The notes beneath the pieces were generated by a model. That model was given only the letters and a program-made list of their open reading frames with translations, was not told where the DNA came from and did not search any database. This document shows positions 8,709 through 17,619 of a stretch of DNA of 64,000 bases, in pieces (position 1 is the first letter of the stretch; every line of letters begins with the position of its first letter). Origin of the DNA: Mucilaginibacter ginsenosidivorax (lineage in GTDB: Bacteria; Bacteroidota; Bacteroidia; Sphingobacteriales; Sphingobacteriaceae). Position numbers and translations under genes: made by a program. Where the stretch lies: contig NZ_CP042437.1 in NCBI RefSeq assembly GCF_007971525.1, forward strand, positions 5,952,001 through 6,016,000, read 5' to 3'.

Positions 8709-10040
8709 ATGGTATTAATAGAACAGTTAAGAGCCAGGGTAGCCAAATGGCCTTATTCGCTGATGTCGGTAATGGCGGCCGTTGCTGCGTTTGGTACCTA
8801 CAGCTGTATGTATTCGTTCAGGAAAGCATTTGCCGCCGGTACGTTTACAGGTCAGCAATACTTCCATGTAGATTATAAGGTTTGGTTGGTTATTGCGCAG
8901 GTTATCGGGTACATGTGCAGCAAGTTTTACGGTATTAAATTTATCGCCGAAGTAAATAGCAAAAATAGGGCACGTTATATTTTAGCTTTAATAGGTATAG
9001 CCTGGATGGCACTACTTGCTTTTGCTGTTGTGCCTGCGCCATGGAATATTATTTTTCTTTTTGTTAACGGATTTCCACTTGGGCTAATCTGGGGTTTGGT
9101 TTTTGGGTACCTTGAAGGCCGCCGCTCCACCGAATTCATGGCATCGGTTTTATCTATCAGCCTGATATTTGCCTCGGGTTTTGTAAAAACAGTCGGCCGC
9201 ACCTTGATAACCGGTTTCCATGTTAATGAATACCTGATGCCTTTTTTAACCGGAGCTGTATTTGCACTTCCACTACTGTTTTTTGTAGGCTGCATGGAAT
9301 TGATACCGCCGCCCACCCCGGAAGACAGGGCATTGCGGGCCGAACGGGTGCCGATGAATGCGAATGAGCGTAAGCAATTTATTATACGTTTTTTGCCAGG
9401 TATTATACTAACCCTTATTGTTTACGTTTTGCTCACCATTATGCGCGATGTGCGCGATAATTTCGAGGTTGAGATTTGGGCCAGTTTGGGCGTTAAAGAC
9501 AACTCAATATTTACCACAACCGATATTAAGATATCAGTTGTGGTACTTGTTGCCATGAGCTTGCTTATTTTGATAAAAAGAAATCTGCTTGCATTTAGTA
9601 TCATCCATGTAATGATTATTGGCGGCTGTATTTTAGTAGGCGGGTCGACCATTCTTTTTTCGTCACATATGATCACTGCGCCTGTATGGATGATTATGGT
9701 TGGGTTGGGCCTTTATTTGGGTTATGTACCCTATAATGCCGTGTTTTTTGAACGGATGATAGCGTCGTTCCACTACAAAAGTAACGTTGGCTTTATTATG
9801 TATGTAGCCGATTCTGTGGGATATCTTGGCAGTGTTAGCGTGTTACTGGTGAAAGAGCTGGGCCGTCCAAATATCAGCTGGGGGCAGTTTTTTAAAGAAG
9901 GTGTAATGATAGTGGCTGTAGTAGGCTGTATATGTGGTGTATTATCGCTGCTGTATTTTTTACAAAGTGCTAAAGCTGATAAGTCAAAATTAAAAAGTCA
10001 AAATTCAAAAACCAGCGACGATTTGCTGCAAATGATTTAA
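8709..10040 (+). CDS. 12-TM major-facilitator-like permease, DUF5690 family
   Basis: The 443-residue protein has about twelve hydrophobic segments. Its N-terminal part (WPYSLMSVMAAVAAFGTYSCMYSFRKAF) resembles the start of organophosphate antiporters such as GlpT and UhpC, and I recognise the whole as the Bacteroidota DUF5690 family. A charged loop (about 200-225; PPPTPEDRALRAERVP) divides the two halves as in MFS proteins. It is the first gene after the regulator, carries the shared operator, and is followed 83 bp later by the FAD oxidase. I infer inner-membrane uptake of an aminophosphonate or related organophosphorus compound. Family and topology are fairly secure; the substrate is not. Confidence 0.75.
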   Translation: MVLIEQLRARVAKWPYSLMSVMAAVAAFGTYSCMYSFRKAFAAGTFTGQQYFHVDYKVWLVIAQVIGYMCSKFYGIKFIAEVNSKNRARYILALIGIAWMALLAFAVVPAPWNIIFLFVNGFPLGLIWGLVFGYLEGRRSTEFMASVLSISLIFASGFVKTVGRTLITGFHVNEYLMPFLTGAVFALPLLFFVGCMELIPPPTPEDRALRAERVPMNANERKQFIIRFLPGIILTLIVYVLLTIMRDVRDNFEVEIWASLGVKDNSIFTTTDIKISVVVLVAMSLLILIKRNLLAFSIIHVMIIGGCILVGGSTILFSSHMITAPVWMIMVGLGLYLGYVPYNAVFFERMIASFHYKSNVGFIMYVADSVGYLGSVSVLLVKELGRPNISWGQFFKEGVMIVAVVGCICGVLSLLYFLQSAKADKSKLKSQNSKTSDDLLQMI

Positions 10041-10122
10041 TGAGCAACGCCCCTGGTAATTAATAAGCTTTGGCGGCGATAGGCAACCTGCCATACCAAT
10101 GAACTAATGAACCATTGAACCA

Positions 10123-11247
10123 ATGAACAAAAAAGCAATAGTAATAGGTGCGGGCATAGTTGGCCTGGCCACTTCGCGGGCACTGGCTTTGCGTGGGTAT
10201 AAAGTAACCGTATTTGAACGTAACGAGCGCGCGGTTGGTGCATCCATCCGTAATTTTGGGATGATATGGCCAATAGGGCAGGCTACCGGGCCCATGTATG
10301 AACGTGCCATGCTATCGCGCAGTATATGGAAAACCATTTGTACCGAGGCTAAAATATGGCATGATGAAGTTGGCTCCCTGCACCTGGCTTACCATGATGA
10401 TGAGCTGCAGGTGATACAAGAATATGTAGAAGTCAACCAGGCACATCGTGATTGCGCGTTGCTTAACCCCGGCGAAGCATTCATAAAATCGCCGGCAATT
10501 AATACCGATGGTTTAAAAGGCGCTTTATGGAGCGGTGAAGAAATGATCATCGAATCGCGCGAAGCCGTTGGGCAGGTAGCGGCATACCTGGCCGATAAAT
10601 ATGGTGTTGAATTCCATTGGAATACAGCCATCAGCCGTATTGAGCATCCAAAAGTATATTCAGGAAAAAGTACCTGGGAAGCCGACGAAATTTACGTTTG
10701 CAGCGGTGCCGATTTTGAAACGCTTTACCCGGAGTTATTTGCTCAAACGGATATTACCAAATGCAAGCTGCAAATGATGCGGCTGGTGAGCCAGCCTGAT
10801 GGCTGGCGCATTGGGCCATCGCTTTGTGGCGGCTTATCTATGATACACTATCCCGGCTTCCAGGTTGCTGCTTCGCTACCGGCCTTGCGCGCACGTTACC
10901 AGGAGCAATACGCTACACAGCTGAAATGGGGCATCCATGTAATGGCTTCGCAAAACGGCAATGGCGAACTAACCATCGGCGACTCGCACGAGTATGGCCT
11001 GGTGCATGATCCTTTTGATAAGGCGTTTATTAATGAAATGATAACAGGCTACTTACATACCTTTGCTAATTTTAAGGACTGGCAATTGCTGCAATCATGG
11101 CACGGAATACTACCAAAGATGACCAATGGTGCAACCGAACTTATTGTTGATGTGGAGCCGGGCGTAACCATAATTAATGGCCTTGGCGGCAACGGGATGA
11201 CCCTTTCATTAGGGTTATGCGAGCAGGTGATAGCAGCCAGATCATAG
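10123..11247 (+). CDS. FAD-dependent amine oxidase of phosphonate-operon type (TIGR03364-like)
   Basis: The 374-residue protein opens with a Rossmann FAD site G9-A-G-I-V-G14 followed by an acidic residue ending beta-2 (VFERNE), and has a DAO-type C-terminus (INGLGGNGMTLSLGLCE). An RNFGMIWPIGQATG segment near residue 45 matches the TIGR03364 group, which is consistently found beside phosphonate genes. Published work on such enzymes reports oxidation of 2-aminoethylphosphonate or its N-methyl form to phosphonoacetaldehyde. Here the partner enzyme in view is the HD oxygenase, so two routes may converge. It is co-directional with the transporter upstream and the phospholipase downstream. Flavoprotein assignment is firm; the substrate comes from context. 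Confidence 0.82.
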   Translation: MNKKAIVIGAGIVGLATSRALALRGYKVTVFERNERAVGASIRNFGMIWPIGQATGPMYERAMLSRSIWKTICTEAKIWHDEVGSLHLAYHDDELQVIQEYVEVNQAHRDCALLNPGEAFIKSPAINTDGLKGALWSGEEMIIESREAVGQVAAYLADKYGVEFHWNTAISRIEHPKVYSGKSTWEADEIYVCSGADFETLYPELFAQTDITKCKLQMMRLVSQPDGWRIGPSLCGGLSMIHYPGFQVAASLPALRARYQEQYATQLKWGIHVMASQNGNGELTIGDSHEYGLVHDPFDKAFINEMITGYLHTFANFKDWQLLQSWHGILPKMTNGATELIVDVEPGVTIINGLGGNGMTLSLGLCEQVIAARS

Positions 11248-11279
11248 TTGATGGTTCATGAACAATACTATATTTAAGC

Positions 11280-11344
11280 ATTTCACGTACAACGTAATAC
11301 GTATAACATACAACCTGAAATTTCACGTATAACATACAACCTAA
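11280..11344 (+). repeat. Short direct repeat before the phospholipase gene
   Basis: The string tttcacgta...taacatacaacct is present twice in the leader of the phospholipase gene. A CAATACTA half of the operator palindrome sits just upstream at 11263-11270. Neither is strong enough to define a promoter. Confidence 0.4.
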
Positions 11345-11349
11345 TAATT

Positions 11350-13887
11350 ATGCTCGATTCAAGACGGGATTTCCTTAAAAAAGCGGCTTTGCTAACCGGA
11401 GCGGCCGGATTAACAAGCCTTTTGCCCGAATCTATTCAAAAGGCCATGGCCATTAACCCAGCGCCGGGCAGTACTTATCTTGATGCCGAACACATTGTGA
11501 TCCTGATGCAGGAAAACCGCTCGTTCGATCATACCTACGGTACGCTTAAAGGTGTACGTGGCTACAATGATCCAAGAGCTATTGATTTGCCCAATAACAA
11601 CAAGGTTTGGCTGCAATCAAACCATAAAGGCGAAACTTATGCGCCTTTTCATTTGGATATTAAAAATACAAAAGCCACGTGGATGAGTTCGTTGCCGCAT
11701 TCCTGGGCAAACCAGGTAAATGCCCGTAACGATGGCAAGTTTGATCAGTGGCTGAATGTTAAACGCAACAGTATCAAAGAATATTCAGACATGCCTTTAA
11801 CCATGGGGTTCCACAATCGTGAGGATATTCCTTTTTATTATGCCCTTGCCGATGCTTTTACCGTTTGCGACCAGAATTTTTGTTCGGCCTTAACCGGTAC
11901 CAACCCCAACAGGTTATATTTTTGGAGCGGTACCATCCGCGCCGAGCAGCATGAAAATTCATTGGCACACGTTTGGAATGATGATATGGATTACGGCACG
12001 CTCAACTGGGGTACGTTTCCCGAGCGTTTGGAAGACCATGATATTTCCTGGAAACACTATCAAAACGAGATTGCCATAGATACCGGTTTAGTTGGCGAGG
12101 AAGACCCCTGGTTATCGAATTTTCAGGATAATGCGCTGGAATTTTTTGGCCAGTATAATATTAAATTGTATGATAAGCACATCGCCCACCTGCAAAAACA
12201 ATCAACGGATTTACCCGGGGAGATAGATGCGATTGAAAAACAAATTGCCGCCTTACCGGTTGGCGATGCGCATATCGATCACCTTAAAAAACAGCTTAAA
12301 CAAAAGCGCCGCGACCTGGAGAGTGTTAAAAAAGACATGGCCAGCCTTGATCCCGGTAAATTTGCCACGTTATCTCAACGCGAAAAAAATCTTCATCAGA
12401 AGGGTTTCGTAACCAATACCAACGATCCGCATTACCGTACACTAAGCCCGTTAAAATATAATGATAATGGAACCGAGCGTGAGGTACTGGTGCCTAAGGG
12501 CGATGTATTACACCAGTTTAGGGAAGATGTAAAAGGCAACCATTTGCCCACTGTTTCCTGGTTATCGGCACCCGAGCATTTTTCTGATCATCCCAGTTCG
12601 GCCTGGTATGGAGCCTGGTATGTATCCGAAGTAATGGATATATTAACCCAAAACCCCGAGGTTTGGAAAAAGACCATTTTTATTTTAGCTTATGATGAAA
12701 ATGATGGCTATTTTGATCATGTACCGCCCTTTACAGCCCCGCATCCGCATAAAGCCGGAACAGGCAAGGTATCGGAAGGGATTGATACCAGCGTTGAGTT
12801 TGTAACCTACGAACAGGAAAAGGCAAGAAACAACTTCCCCGAAGTTTTTGATCGCGAAAGCCCTATTGGGCTTGGTTTCCGTGTGCCGTTAGTTATCGCT
12901 TCGCCCTGGAGCAGGGGCGGTTGGGTAAATTCGGAGGTTTTTGACCATACATCAACCCTGCAGTTTTTAGAAAAATTCCTGACTCATAAAACCGGTAAAA
13001 AAGTTGTTGAACCTAATATAAGCAATTGGCGCCGTACGGTTTGTGGCGATCTTTCAACCACATTCCGTCCGTACAACGGTGAAATCATTCCTAATCCTGA
13101 ATTTGTGGCCAGGGAGGTGTTTTTAGAAGGCATCCATAAAGCTCAATTTAAAAAACTGCCAACAGATTATAAGTTGCTGACAGCCGAAGAGATAGCACTG
13201 ATTAATAAAACTCCGCATGCGTCCCCTTACATGCCGCAGCAGGAAAAAGGTATCAAACCATCATCGGCGTTGCCATACCAGTTGTATGCTGATGGGAAAT
13301 TAAGTGCCGATAAAAAATCATTCGGGATAAAATTTAATGCGAGCAAACAGTTGTTTGGCGATAAAGCTTTGGGATCGCCGTTTAATGTATATGCGCCCGA
13401 TAAATATGCCAGCTTTAAAGACCCGCAAAAAATGGAGCCGTTGCGTACCTGGGCATACGCGCTAACCGCCGGTGATAGCCTTGCAGATGTTTGGCCTTTA
13501 CACGAATTTGAGAATGGCGAATACCACCTGCGTGTATACGGGCCAAACGGTTTTTATCGCGAATATAAAGGCAACGCGGCTGATCCACTGCTGGATGTGG
13601 CCTGCGATTATCAGCAAGCCAACATCGCGTTAAAAATGATCAATTTAAGTCATGATGAGGCCTACAGTGTGCAGGTAACCGATCATGGTTATAAAACCAA
13701 TAACCATAAAGTTGCAGTAAATAAAAAAGGTCAAAGCGTGTTAGTTCTTGACCTTTCCAAAAGCCATGGCTGGTATGATTTCAGCATAAAAGTAACCGGG
13801 GCACACGCTTTCGAAAAAAGATATGCCGGCCGGGTGGAAACCGGTAAACATAGCTTTAGCGATCCATTGATGGGCAAAATGGTTTAA
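11350..13887 (+). CDS. Tat-exported phosphocholine-specific-type phospholipase C
   Basis: The 845-residue protein has a twin-arginine signal (S4-R-R-D-F-L-K) and the catalytic E55-N-R-S-F-D-H61 motif of the bacterial phospholipase C / acid phosphatase family. Further family hallmarks are FCSALTGTNPNRLYFWSGT and ILAYDENDGYFDHVPPFTAPHPH, and the C-terminal third resembles the two DUF756 beta domains (from about 640). The length fits the phosphocholine-specific TIGR03396 group. Residues about 275-330 form a highly charged coiled-coil insert (heptads such as IEKQIAALPVGDAH) that I do not recall in the classical members. It hydrolyses phospholipids or sphingomyelin to release the phosphorylated head group. 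Being next to phosphonate enzymes, it may act on phosphonolipids. Confidence 0.9.
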   Translation: MLDSRRDFLKKAALLTGAAGLTSLLPESIQKAMAINPAPGSTYLDAEHIVILMQENRSFDHTYGTLKGVRGYNDPRAIDLPNNNKVWLQSNHKGETYAPFHLDIKNTKATWMSSLPHSWANQVNARNDGKFDQWLNVKRNSIKEYSDMPLTMGFHNREDIPFYYALADAFTVCDQNFCSALTGTNPNRLYFWSGTIRAEQHENSLAHVWNDDMDYGTLNWGTFPERLEDHDISWKHYQNEIAIDTGLVGEEDPWLSNFQDNALEFFGQYNIKLYDKHIAHLQKQSTDLPGEIDAIEKQIAALPVGDAHIDHLKKQLKQKRRDLESVKKDMASLDPGKFATLSQREKNLHQKGFVTNTNDPHYRTLSPLKYNDNGTEREVLVPKGDVLHQFREDVKGNHLPTVSWLSAPEHFSDHPSSAWYGAWYVSEVMDILTQNPEVWKKTIFILAYDENDGYFDHVPPFTAPHPHKAGTGKVSEGIDTSVEFVTYEQEKARNNFPEVFDRESPIGLGFRVPLVIASPWSRGGWVNSEVFDHTSTLQFLEKFLTHKTGKKVVEPNISNWRRTVCGDLSTTFRPYNGEIIPNPEFVAREVFLEGIHKAQFKKLPTDYKLLTAEEIALINKTPHASPYMPQQEKGIKPSSALPYQLYADGKLSADKKSFGIKFNASKQLFGDKALGSPFNVYAPDKYASFKDPQKMEPLRTWAYALTAGDSLADVWPLHEFENGEYHLRVYGPNGFYREYKGNAADPLLDVACDYQQANIALKMINLSHDEAYSVQVTDHGYKTNNHKVAVNKKGQSVLVLDLSKSHGWYDFSIKVTGAHAFEKRYAGRVETGKHSFSDPLMGKMV

Positions 13888-13914
13888 AAATTTCATTTGT
13901 ACGTTTATTTTTAG

Positions 13915-13945
13915 CCCGGTAACTTTTTAAGTTGCCGGGTTTTTT
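13915..13945 (+). terminator. Intrinsic terminator after the phospholipase gene
   Basis: A GC-rich stem (cccggtaac with gttgccggg, one bulged base) is followed directly by six T residues. It closes the transporter-oxidase-phospholipase arm. Confidence 0.8.
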
Positions 13946-14065
13946 ATGGGCGGGCAGGCCAACTTTGCTACCCTGAAAATTGCCCGAAACAAAAAAGAAT
14001 TTTTTATTTAAAAATAATCTTGTAATTATGCCTATCCAATTCAGAAACCGTTTTACAGTCCATTT

Positions 14066-14656
14066 ATGCTTCCAGGCGAGGAATATCAAATGTGGCCCGA
14101 TGCTAAATTATTAGATTTACTAAGGCTGGATGACCGTGAGGCATTTGCAATGCTGTACAAAAGATATTCGGCCAAGCTATTCCATGCTGCTTACAACCTT
14201 TTTCGCGACCGCGATGTTTGCGAGGACCTGGTCCAGGAGTTGTTTATTGCCCTATGGACAAAGCGTCACCAGCTTAACATTACCTCGCTCGAAGCGTACC
14301 TGAAGGTGGCTATCCGGCACCGGGTTATCTATTACATCCGCACCAAAAAGGCCACGCTTGATTTGGAAGTTGTGGAAGAACTGATAGAAAAATACACAGC
14401 AGACAGTAAACTGTTACAAAGCGACATTAGCCAGTTGCTGGAAAACAATGTGGCCCTGCTGCCCGAAAAATGCCGCCAGATTTTCACGCTAAGCCGTAAA
14501 GAATACCTCTCCAATAAAGAGATAGCCTCCCGGCTAAACATCTCCATAAAAACTGTCGAAAATCAGATAACCATAGCCTTGCGCTTTTTGCGTACTGGGT
14601 TAACAGATTACCTGCCATCGGTTATTGCCCTGTTAATGGTTTATATGATGCAATAG
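14066..14656 (+). CDS. ECF RNA polymerase sigma factor (Bacteroides-expansion type)
   Basis: The 196-residue protein shows region 2 (about 20-85; DREAFAMLYKRYSAKLFHAAYNLF, then DLVQELFIALW) and region 4 with a helix-turn-helix (about 135-185; LSNKEIASRLNISIKTVENQI), with no room for region 3. It ends in a hydrophobic tail (YLPSVIALLMVYMMQ) often seen in this subgroup. Such factors normally sit upstream of a FecR anti-sigma gene and a SusC gene, but here the next gene is a TPR protein and no FecR is adjacent. The only FecR in the window lies at 35 kb and lacks its own sigma gene. An in-frame ATG at 14090 is an alternative start. Confidence 0.9.
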   Translation: MLPGEEYQMWPDAKLLDLLRLDDREAFAMLYKRYSAKLFHAAYNLFRDRDVCEDLVQELFIALWTKRHQLNITSLEAYLKVAIRHRVIYYIRTKKATLDLEVVEELIEKYTADSKLLQSDISQLLENNVALLPEKCRQIFTLSRKEYLSNKEIASRLNISIKTVENQITIALRFLRTGLTDYLPSVIALLMVYMMQ

Positions 14657-14793
14657 GGATTATTCATTCGGCGGGTATTTAAAAACTATTATTTAAATTT
14701 GTTAGTATCGATAGTAGCCAGGCTTTTTATCGGCCTCCAATTACAAACTTTACCGGTTACCTGTTATAATTCACGTCTGTTAAAAAAACTACA

Positions 14794-16512
14794 ATGAAAA
14801 AGGTATCGCTTTTTTTTGTGTTCCCTGTTCTATTAACTGGGATTTGTTTGCTTGCCTTTAAGGTGCATAAATCAACCGGCAAAATAATTACAAAAAAGAG
14901 CTACCCGGTTACCTGTGGATCATTTAGCCCTATTGATAACGTTGATACAGCCGCCGGCGGAAAATATATGATAAGGCTGCCAGGATGGGGCGATTATAAC
15001 TACCCCATATCAACGCATAATGATAGCGCTCAGTTTTATTTTAACCAGGGCTTAACTATGTATTATAGCTATCATATGAAGGAAGCGCTGGCGTCATTTA
15101 AAGAAGCTGCCCGGTTTGATCCGGCCTCGCCGATGACTTATTGGGGCCAGGCTTTAGCTATGGGGCCTTACTATAATGCGGTTCATCTTTATAAAGTGCC
15201 GCAGGGGCTACCTGGAGTTTTAAAACAGTTAAATGCAACAGCCGGTAGCGCATCTGAAAAGGAAAAAGCGCTTATCAAAGTCATGAATTTAAGATATCCG
15301 TTGGCAAAAGATCAACCAACGCATGACGAAAAAGTTTATGCACAAGGCATGCAGAAACTTATATCTGCATATCCCACAGATGTGGATATGAAAATGCTGT
15401 ACATAGATGCCATGATGCTGATACACCCCTGGGATTTTTGGACCACCGATGGACTGGCGAAAGAATGGACACCCGAACTGGTTGATTTATGCAAAGGCGT
15501 ATTAAAAGAAAAACCTAATAACCCGGCCGCGTTACATTATTACATTCATCTAACAGAAGCATCCCATAATCCTGAAGTGGCTATGGCCAATGCCGAGGCT
15601 TTAAAACGGCTTTTCCCGGCGGTAGGGCATATGGTGCATATGGCCAGCCACGTTTATCAACGCAATGGGTTATATTTCCAGGGAGTTGATGCCAACGAAA
15701 AGTCGGCCAAAAGCTCGGCGCTGTATGCCTCGATGGTGAAAAATATGCCCCTCGCAAAGTCGGTTCCGCATGTGTACGCTGTAGAAACTTATTGCGCATT
15801 TAGCGGGGGGATGTATGAAAAGGCCATGGAGGTTGCAATGCGTTGCCGCAACAGCATTAAGCCAACAGCAGCAGATAGTTATACCCAATACCTATACATG
15901 ATGCCGGTGATTACTATGGTACGCCTGGGTAAATGGAACGAAATATTGCAGGATAATAACCCACCTGCCGCCGGCTGGACTTACGCGCAAATACTCCATA
16001 GTTTTGCAAAAGGATTGGCTTTTATTTACACAGGCAAAGCTGATTCGGCAAACCGTCAGCTCCGGTTAATACGCGATAAAATTAACGCACCAGTTTTAAA
16101 AATAAGAGATATCCCTTTTAATACAGCGCTTGAAGGTGCTACCATAGCCGAAAATATATTAGAAGGCGCTATTTTATTAACACAGAATAAATACGAAAGT
16201 GGTATAGCCAGCTTTAATAAAGCCATAACGGTGGAAGATCATATGATTTACTCCGAGCCCGCGCAGTGGCCAATTCCAGCCAGGCAGTTTTTGGGTGCAT
16301 ATCTTTTAAAAAATGATGATAACGTCAGGGCCGAAGAGGTTTACCGGGCCGACCTGGTGCGTAATCCTGGCAATGGCTGGTCGTTATTGGGGTTATACCA
16401 AAGTATTAAAGCGCAAAATCATAAACAAAACCTGGCCGAATATAAATCGGGTTTCCTCCGTTCTTTTTCGCACGCAGATGTGGTGCCAACGGGTTCGGTG
16501 TTTATGAATTAA
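14794..16512 (+). CDS. Exported tetratricopeptide-repeat protein
   Basis: The 572-residue protein has an N-terminal signal or anchor (about 5-22), then a run of helical pairs with TPR signatures: AQFYFNQGLTMYYSYHMKEALASFKEAARFDPASPMTYW at about 75-115 and others near 245-275, 335-370 and 495-550. An HMVHMASHVYQRNG segment with several His residues lies near 275-290. It resembles uncharacterised Bacteroidota periplasmic TPR proteins of about 550-600 residues. Downstream of the sigma factor by 137 bp, it could belong to the same transcript. No enzymatic motif is convincing, so the role is unknown. Confidence 0.7.
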   Translation: MKKVSLFFVFPVLLTGICLLAFKVHKSTGKIITKKSYPVTCGSFSPIDNVDTAAGGKYMIRLPGWGDYNYPISTHNDSAQFYFNQGLTMYYSYHMKEALASFKEAARFDPASPMTYWGQALAMGPYYNAVHLYKVPQGLPGVLKQLNATAGSASEKEKALIKVMNLRYPLAKDQPTHDEKVYAQGMQKLISAYPTDVDMKMLYIDAMMLIHPWDFWTTDGLAKEWTPELVDLCKGVLKEKPNNPAALHYYIHLTEASHNPEVAMANAEALKRLFPAVGHMVHMASHVYQRNGLYFQGVDANEKSAKSSALYASMVKNMPLAKSVPHVYAVETYCAFSGGMYEKAMEVAMRCRNSIKPTAADSYTQYLYMMPVITMVRLGKWNEILQDNNPPAAGWTYAQILHSFAKGLAFIYTGKADSANRQLRLIRDKINAPVLKIRDIPFNTALEGATIAENILEGAILLTQNKYESGIASFNKAITVEDHMIYSEPAQWPIPARQFLGAYLLKNDDNVRAEEVYRADLVRNPGNGWSLLGLYQSIKAQNHKQNLAEYKSGFLRSFSHADVVPTGSVFMN

Positions 16513-16598
16513 CTCGGAAAGTTCAAGTAATTGCCCTTTTTGCGCCTCAAATCACTGTTGGGTACTGCGCCATTTGAACTGGTATTACCAAAAAAATA

Positions 16599-16629
16599 AA
16601 AGTCCCTAAGCGCTCGCCGCCGGGACTTT
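16599..16629 (-). terminator. Hairpin with T-run on the minus strand
   Basis: An 8-bp stem (aaagtccc with gggacttt) is followed, when read on the minus strand, by ttattttttt. There is no minus-strand gene nearby, so it may end antisense transcription or simply act as the 3' hairpin of the TPR gene. The rest of the 390-bp gap before pxpB shows nothing I can name. Confidence 0.5.
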
Positions 16630-16902
16630 AAACCTAAACCTTATCACAAAGAGGCCGACAGGATGTCAGCCCCAAGTAAGATCAGCAAATTGCAAAATAT
16701 CTATCGTAATTGCAAATCTGTAAGGTGAAATTCTCATTCCGCCGTCAAATTTGTTTTAGGCTACTGATGCCAACCTGAAATTAAGATGGTCAGGTACCTT
16801 CGCATATAAATTCAGGGAATAGCAGTGTATAATTGCAACTGTAAGCGGTATTGCCGAGATTTATCCAAATAAAGCTCAGTTGTTTTATAATCAAATACAT
16901 CC

Positions 16903-17619
16903 ATGCCCGACGGAGCCCTTAAAATTTATTACTTAAGCGAAGTAGCCGTTACCGTTGAGTTTGGGCAACAAATTGCTGAAAATTTATTAAACATGGTTAA
17001 TGGTTTAAATAAATTGCTATATCAAAAGCCATTTCCGGGGTTTAATACAACGGTGCCGGCTTACGCTACCCTAACTGTTTTTTACGACCCTGTTTTGGTA
17101 ATCAAAACTGATTTACCTGGGACCAGCTGCTTTGAAAAGGTATCGGCATACCTCAATGATTTGAGCCTTCAAATGACACCCACCAAGCCAGCCGAGGGGG
17201 ATATAGTGACTATCGAAGTATGTTATGGCGGCACTTTTGGTCCTGATTTGGCAGAGGTAGCCCGTTTTAACGGGTTAAATATCAATGATGTAATAAAATT
17301 ACATAGTGCTGCTACCTATAAAGTTTATATGATAGGCTTTGTGCCAGGCTTTGCCTATTTGGGCGGAATGGATGAACGGTTAGCCACACCGCGCCGGGCA
17401 ACACCCAGGCCATTGGTCCCCGCCGGGGCAGTGGGGATAGCCGGGCAGCAAACAGGGGTGTACCCCCTGGAAACCCCCGGCGGCTGGCAAATTATCGGTC
17501 AAACACCTTTGAATTTGTTTGACCTGGGCCGTCAGCAGCCATCACTATTGAAGGCTGGGGATACGGTGATCTTTAAGCCTGTTGATGAAAGAGAATTTAA
17601 CAGATTAGCAGCCAGGTGA
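16903..17619 (+). CDS. pxpB: 5-oxoprolinase subunit PxpB (KipI family)
   Basis: The 238-residue protein carries the KipI signature in its C-terminal cyclophilin-like half: YMIGFVPGFAYLGGM, then RRATPRPLVPAGAVGIAGQQTGVYPLETPGGWQIIGQTP near 150-215. The N-terminal half is the short ferredoxin-like domain expected. PxpB with PxpC and PxpA forms the ATP-dependent bacterial 5-oxoprolinase that opens 5-oxoproline to glutamate. The three subunits are encoded in consecutive, overlapping or abutting genes here, which strongly supports the assignment. It overlaps pxpC by four bases if pxpC uses GTG. Confidence 0.94.
   Translation: MPDGALKIYYLSEVAVTVEFGQQIAENLLNMVNGLNKLLYQKPFPGFNTTVPAYATLTVFYDPVLVIKTDLPGTSCFEKVSAYLNDLSLQMTPTKPAEGDIVTIEVCYGGTFGPDLAEVARFNGLNINDVIKLHSAATYKVYMIGFVPGFAYLGGMDERLATPRRATPRPLVPAGAVGIAGQQTGVYPLETPGGWQIIGQTPLNLFDLGRQQPSLLKAGDTVIFKPVDEREFNRLAAR

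Noticed and set aside
16599..16629. Riboswitch or attenuator for pxpB
   Set aside because: Only one simple hairpin, over 270 bases upstream, with the T-run on the other strand.
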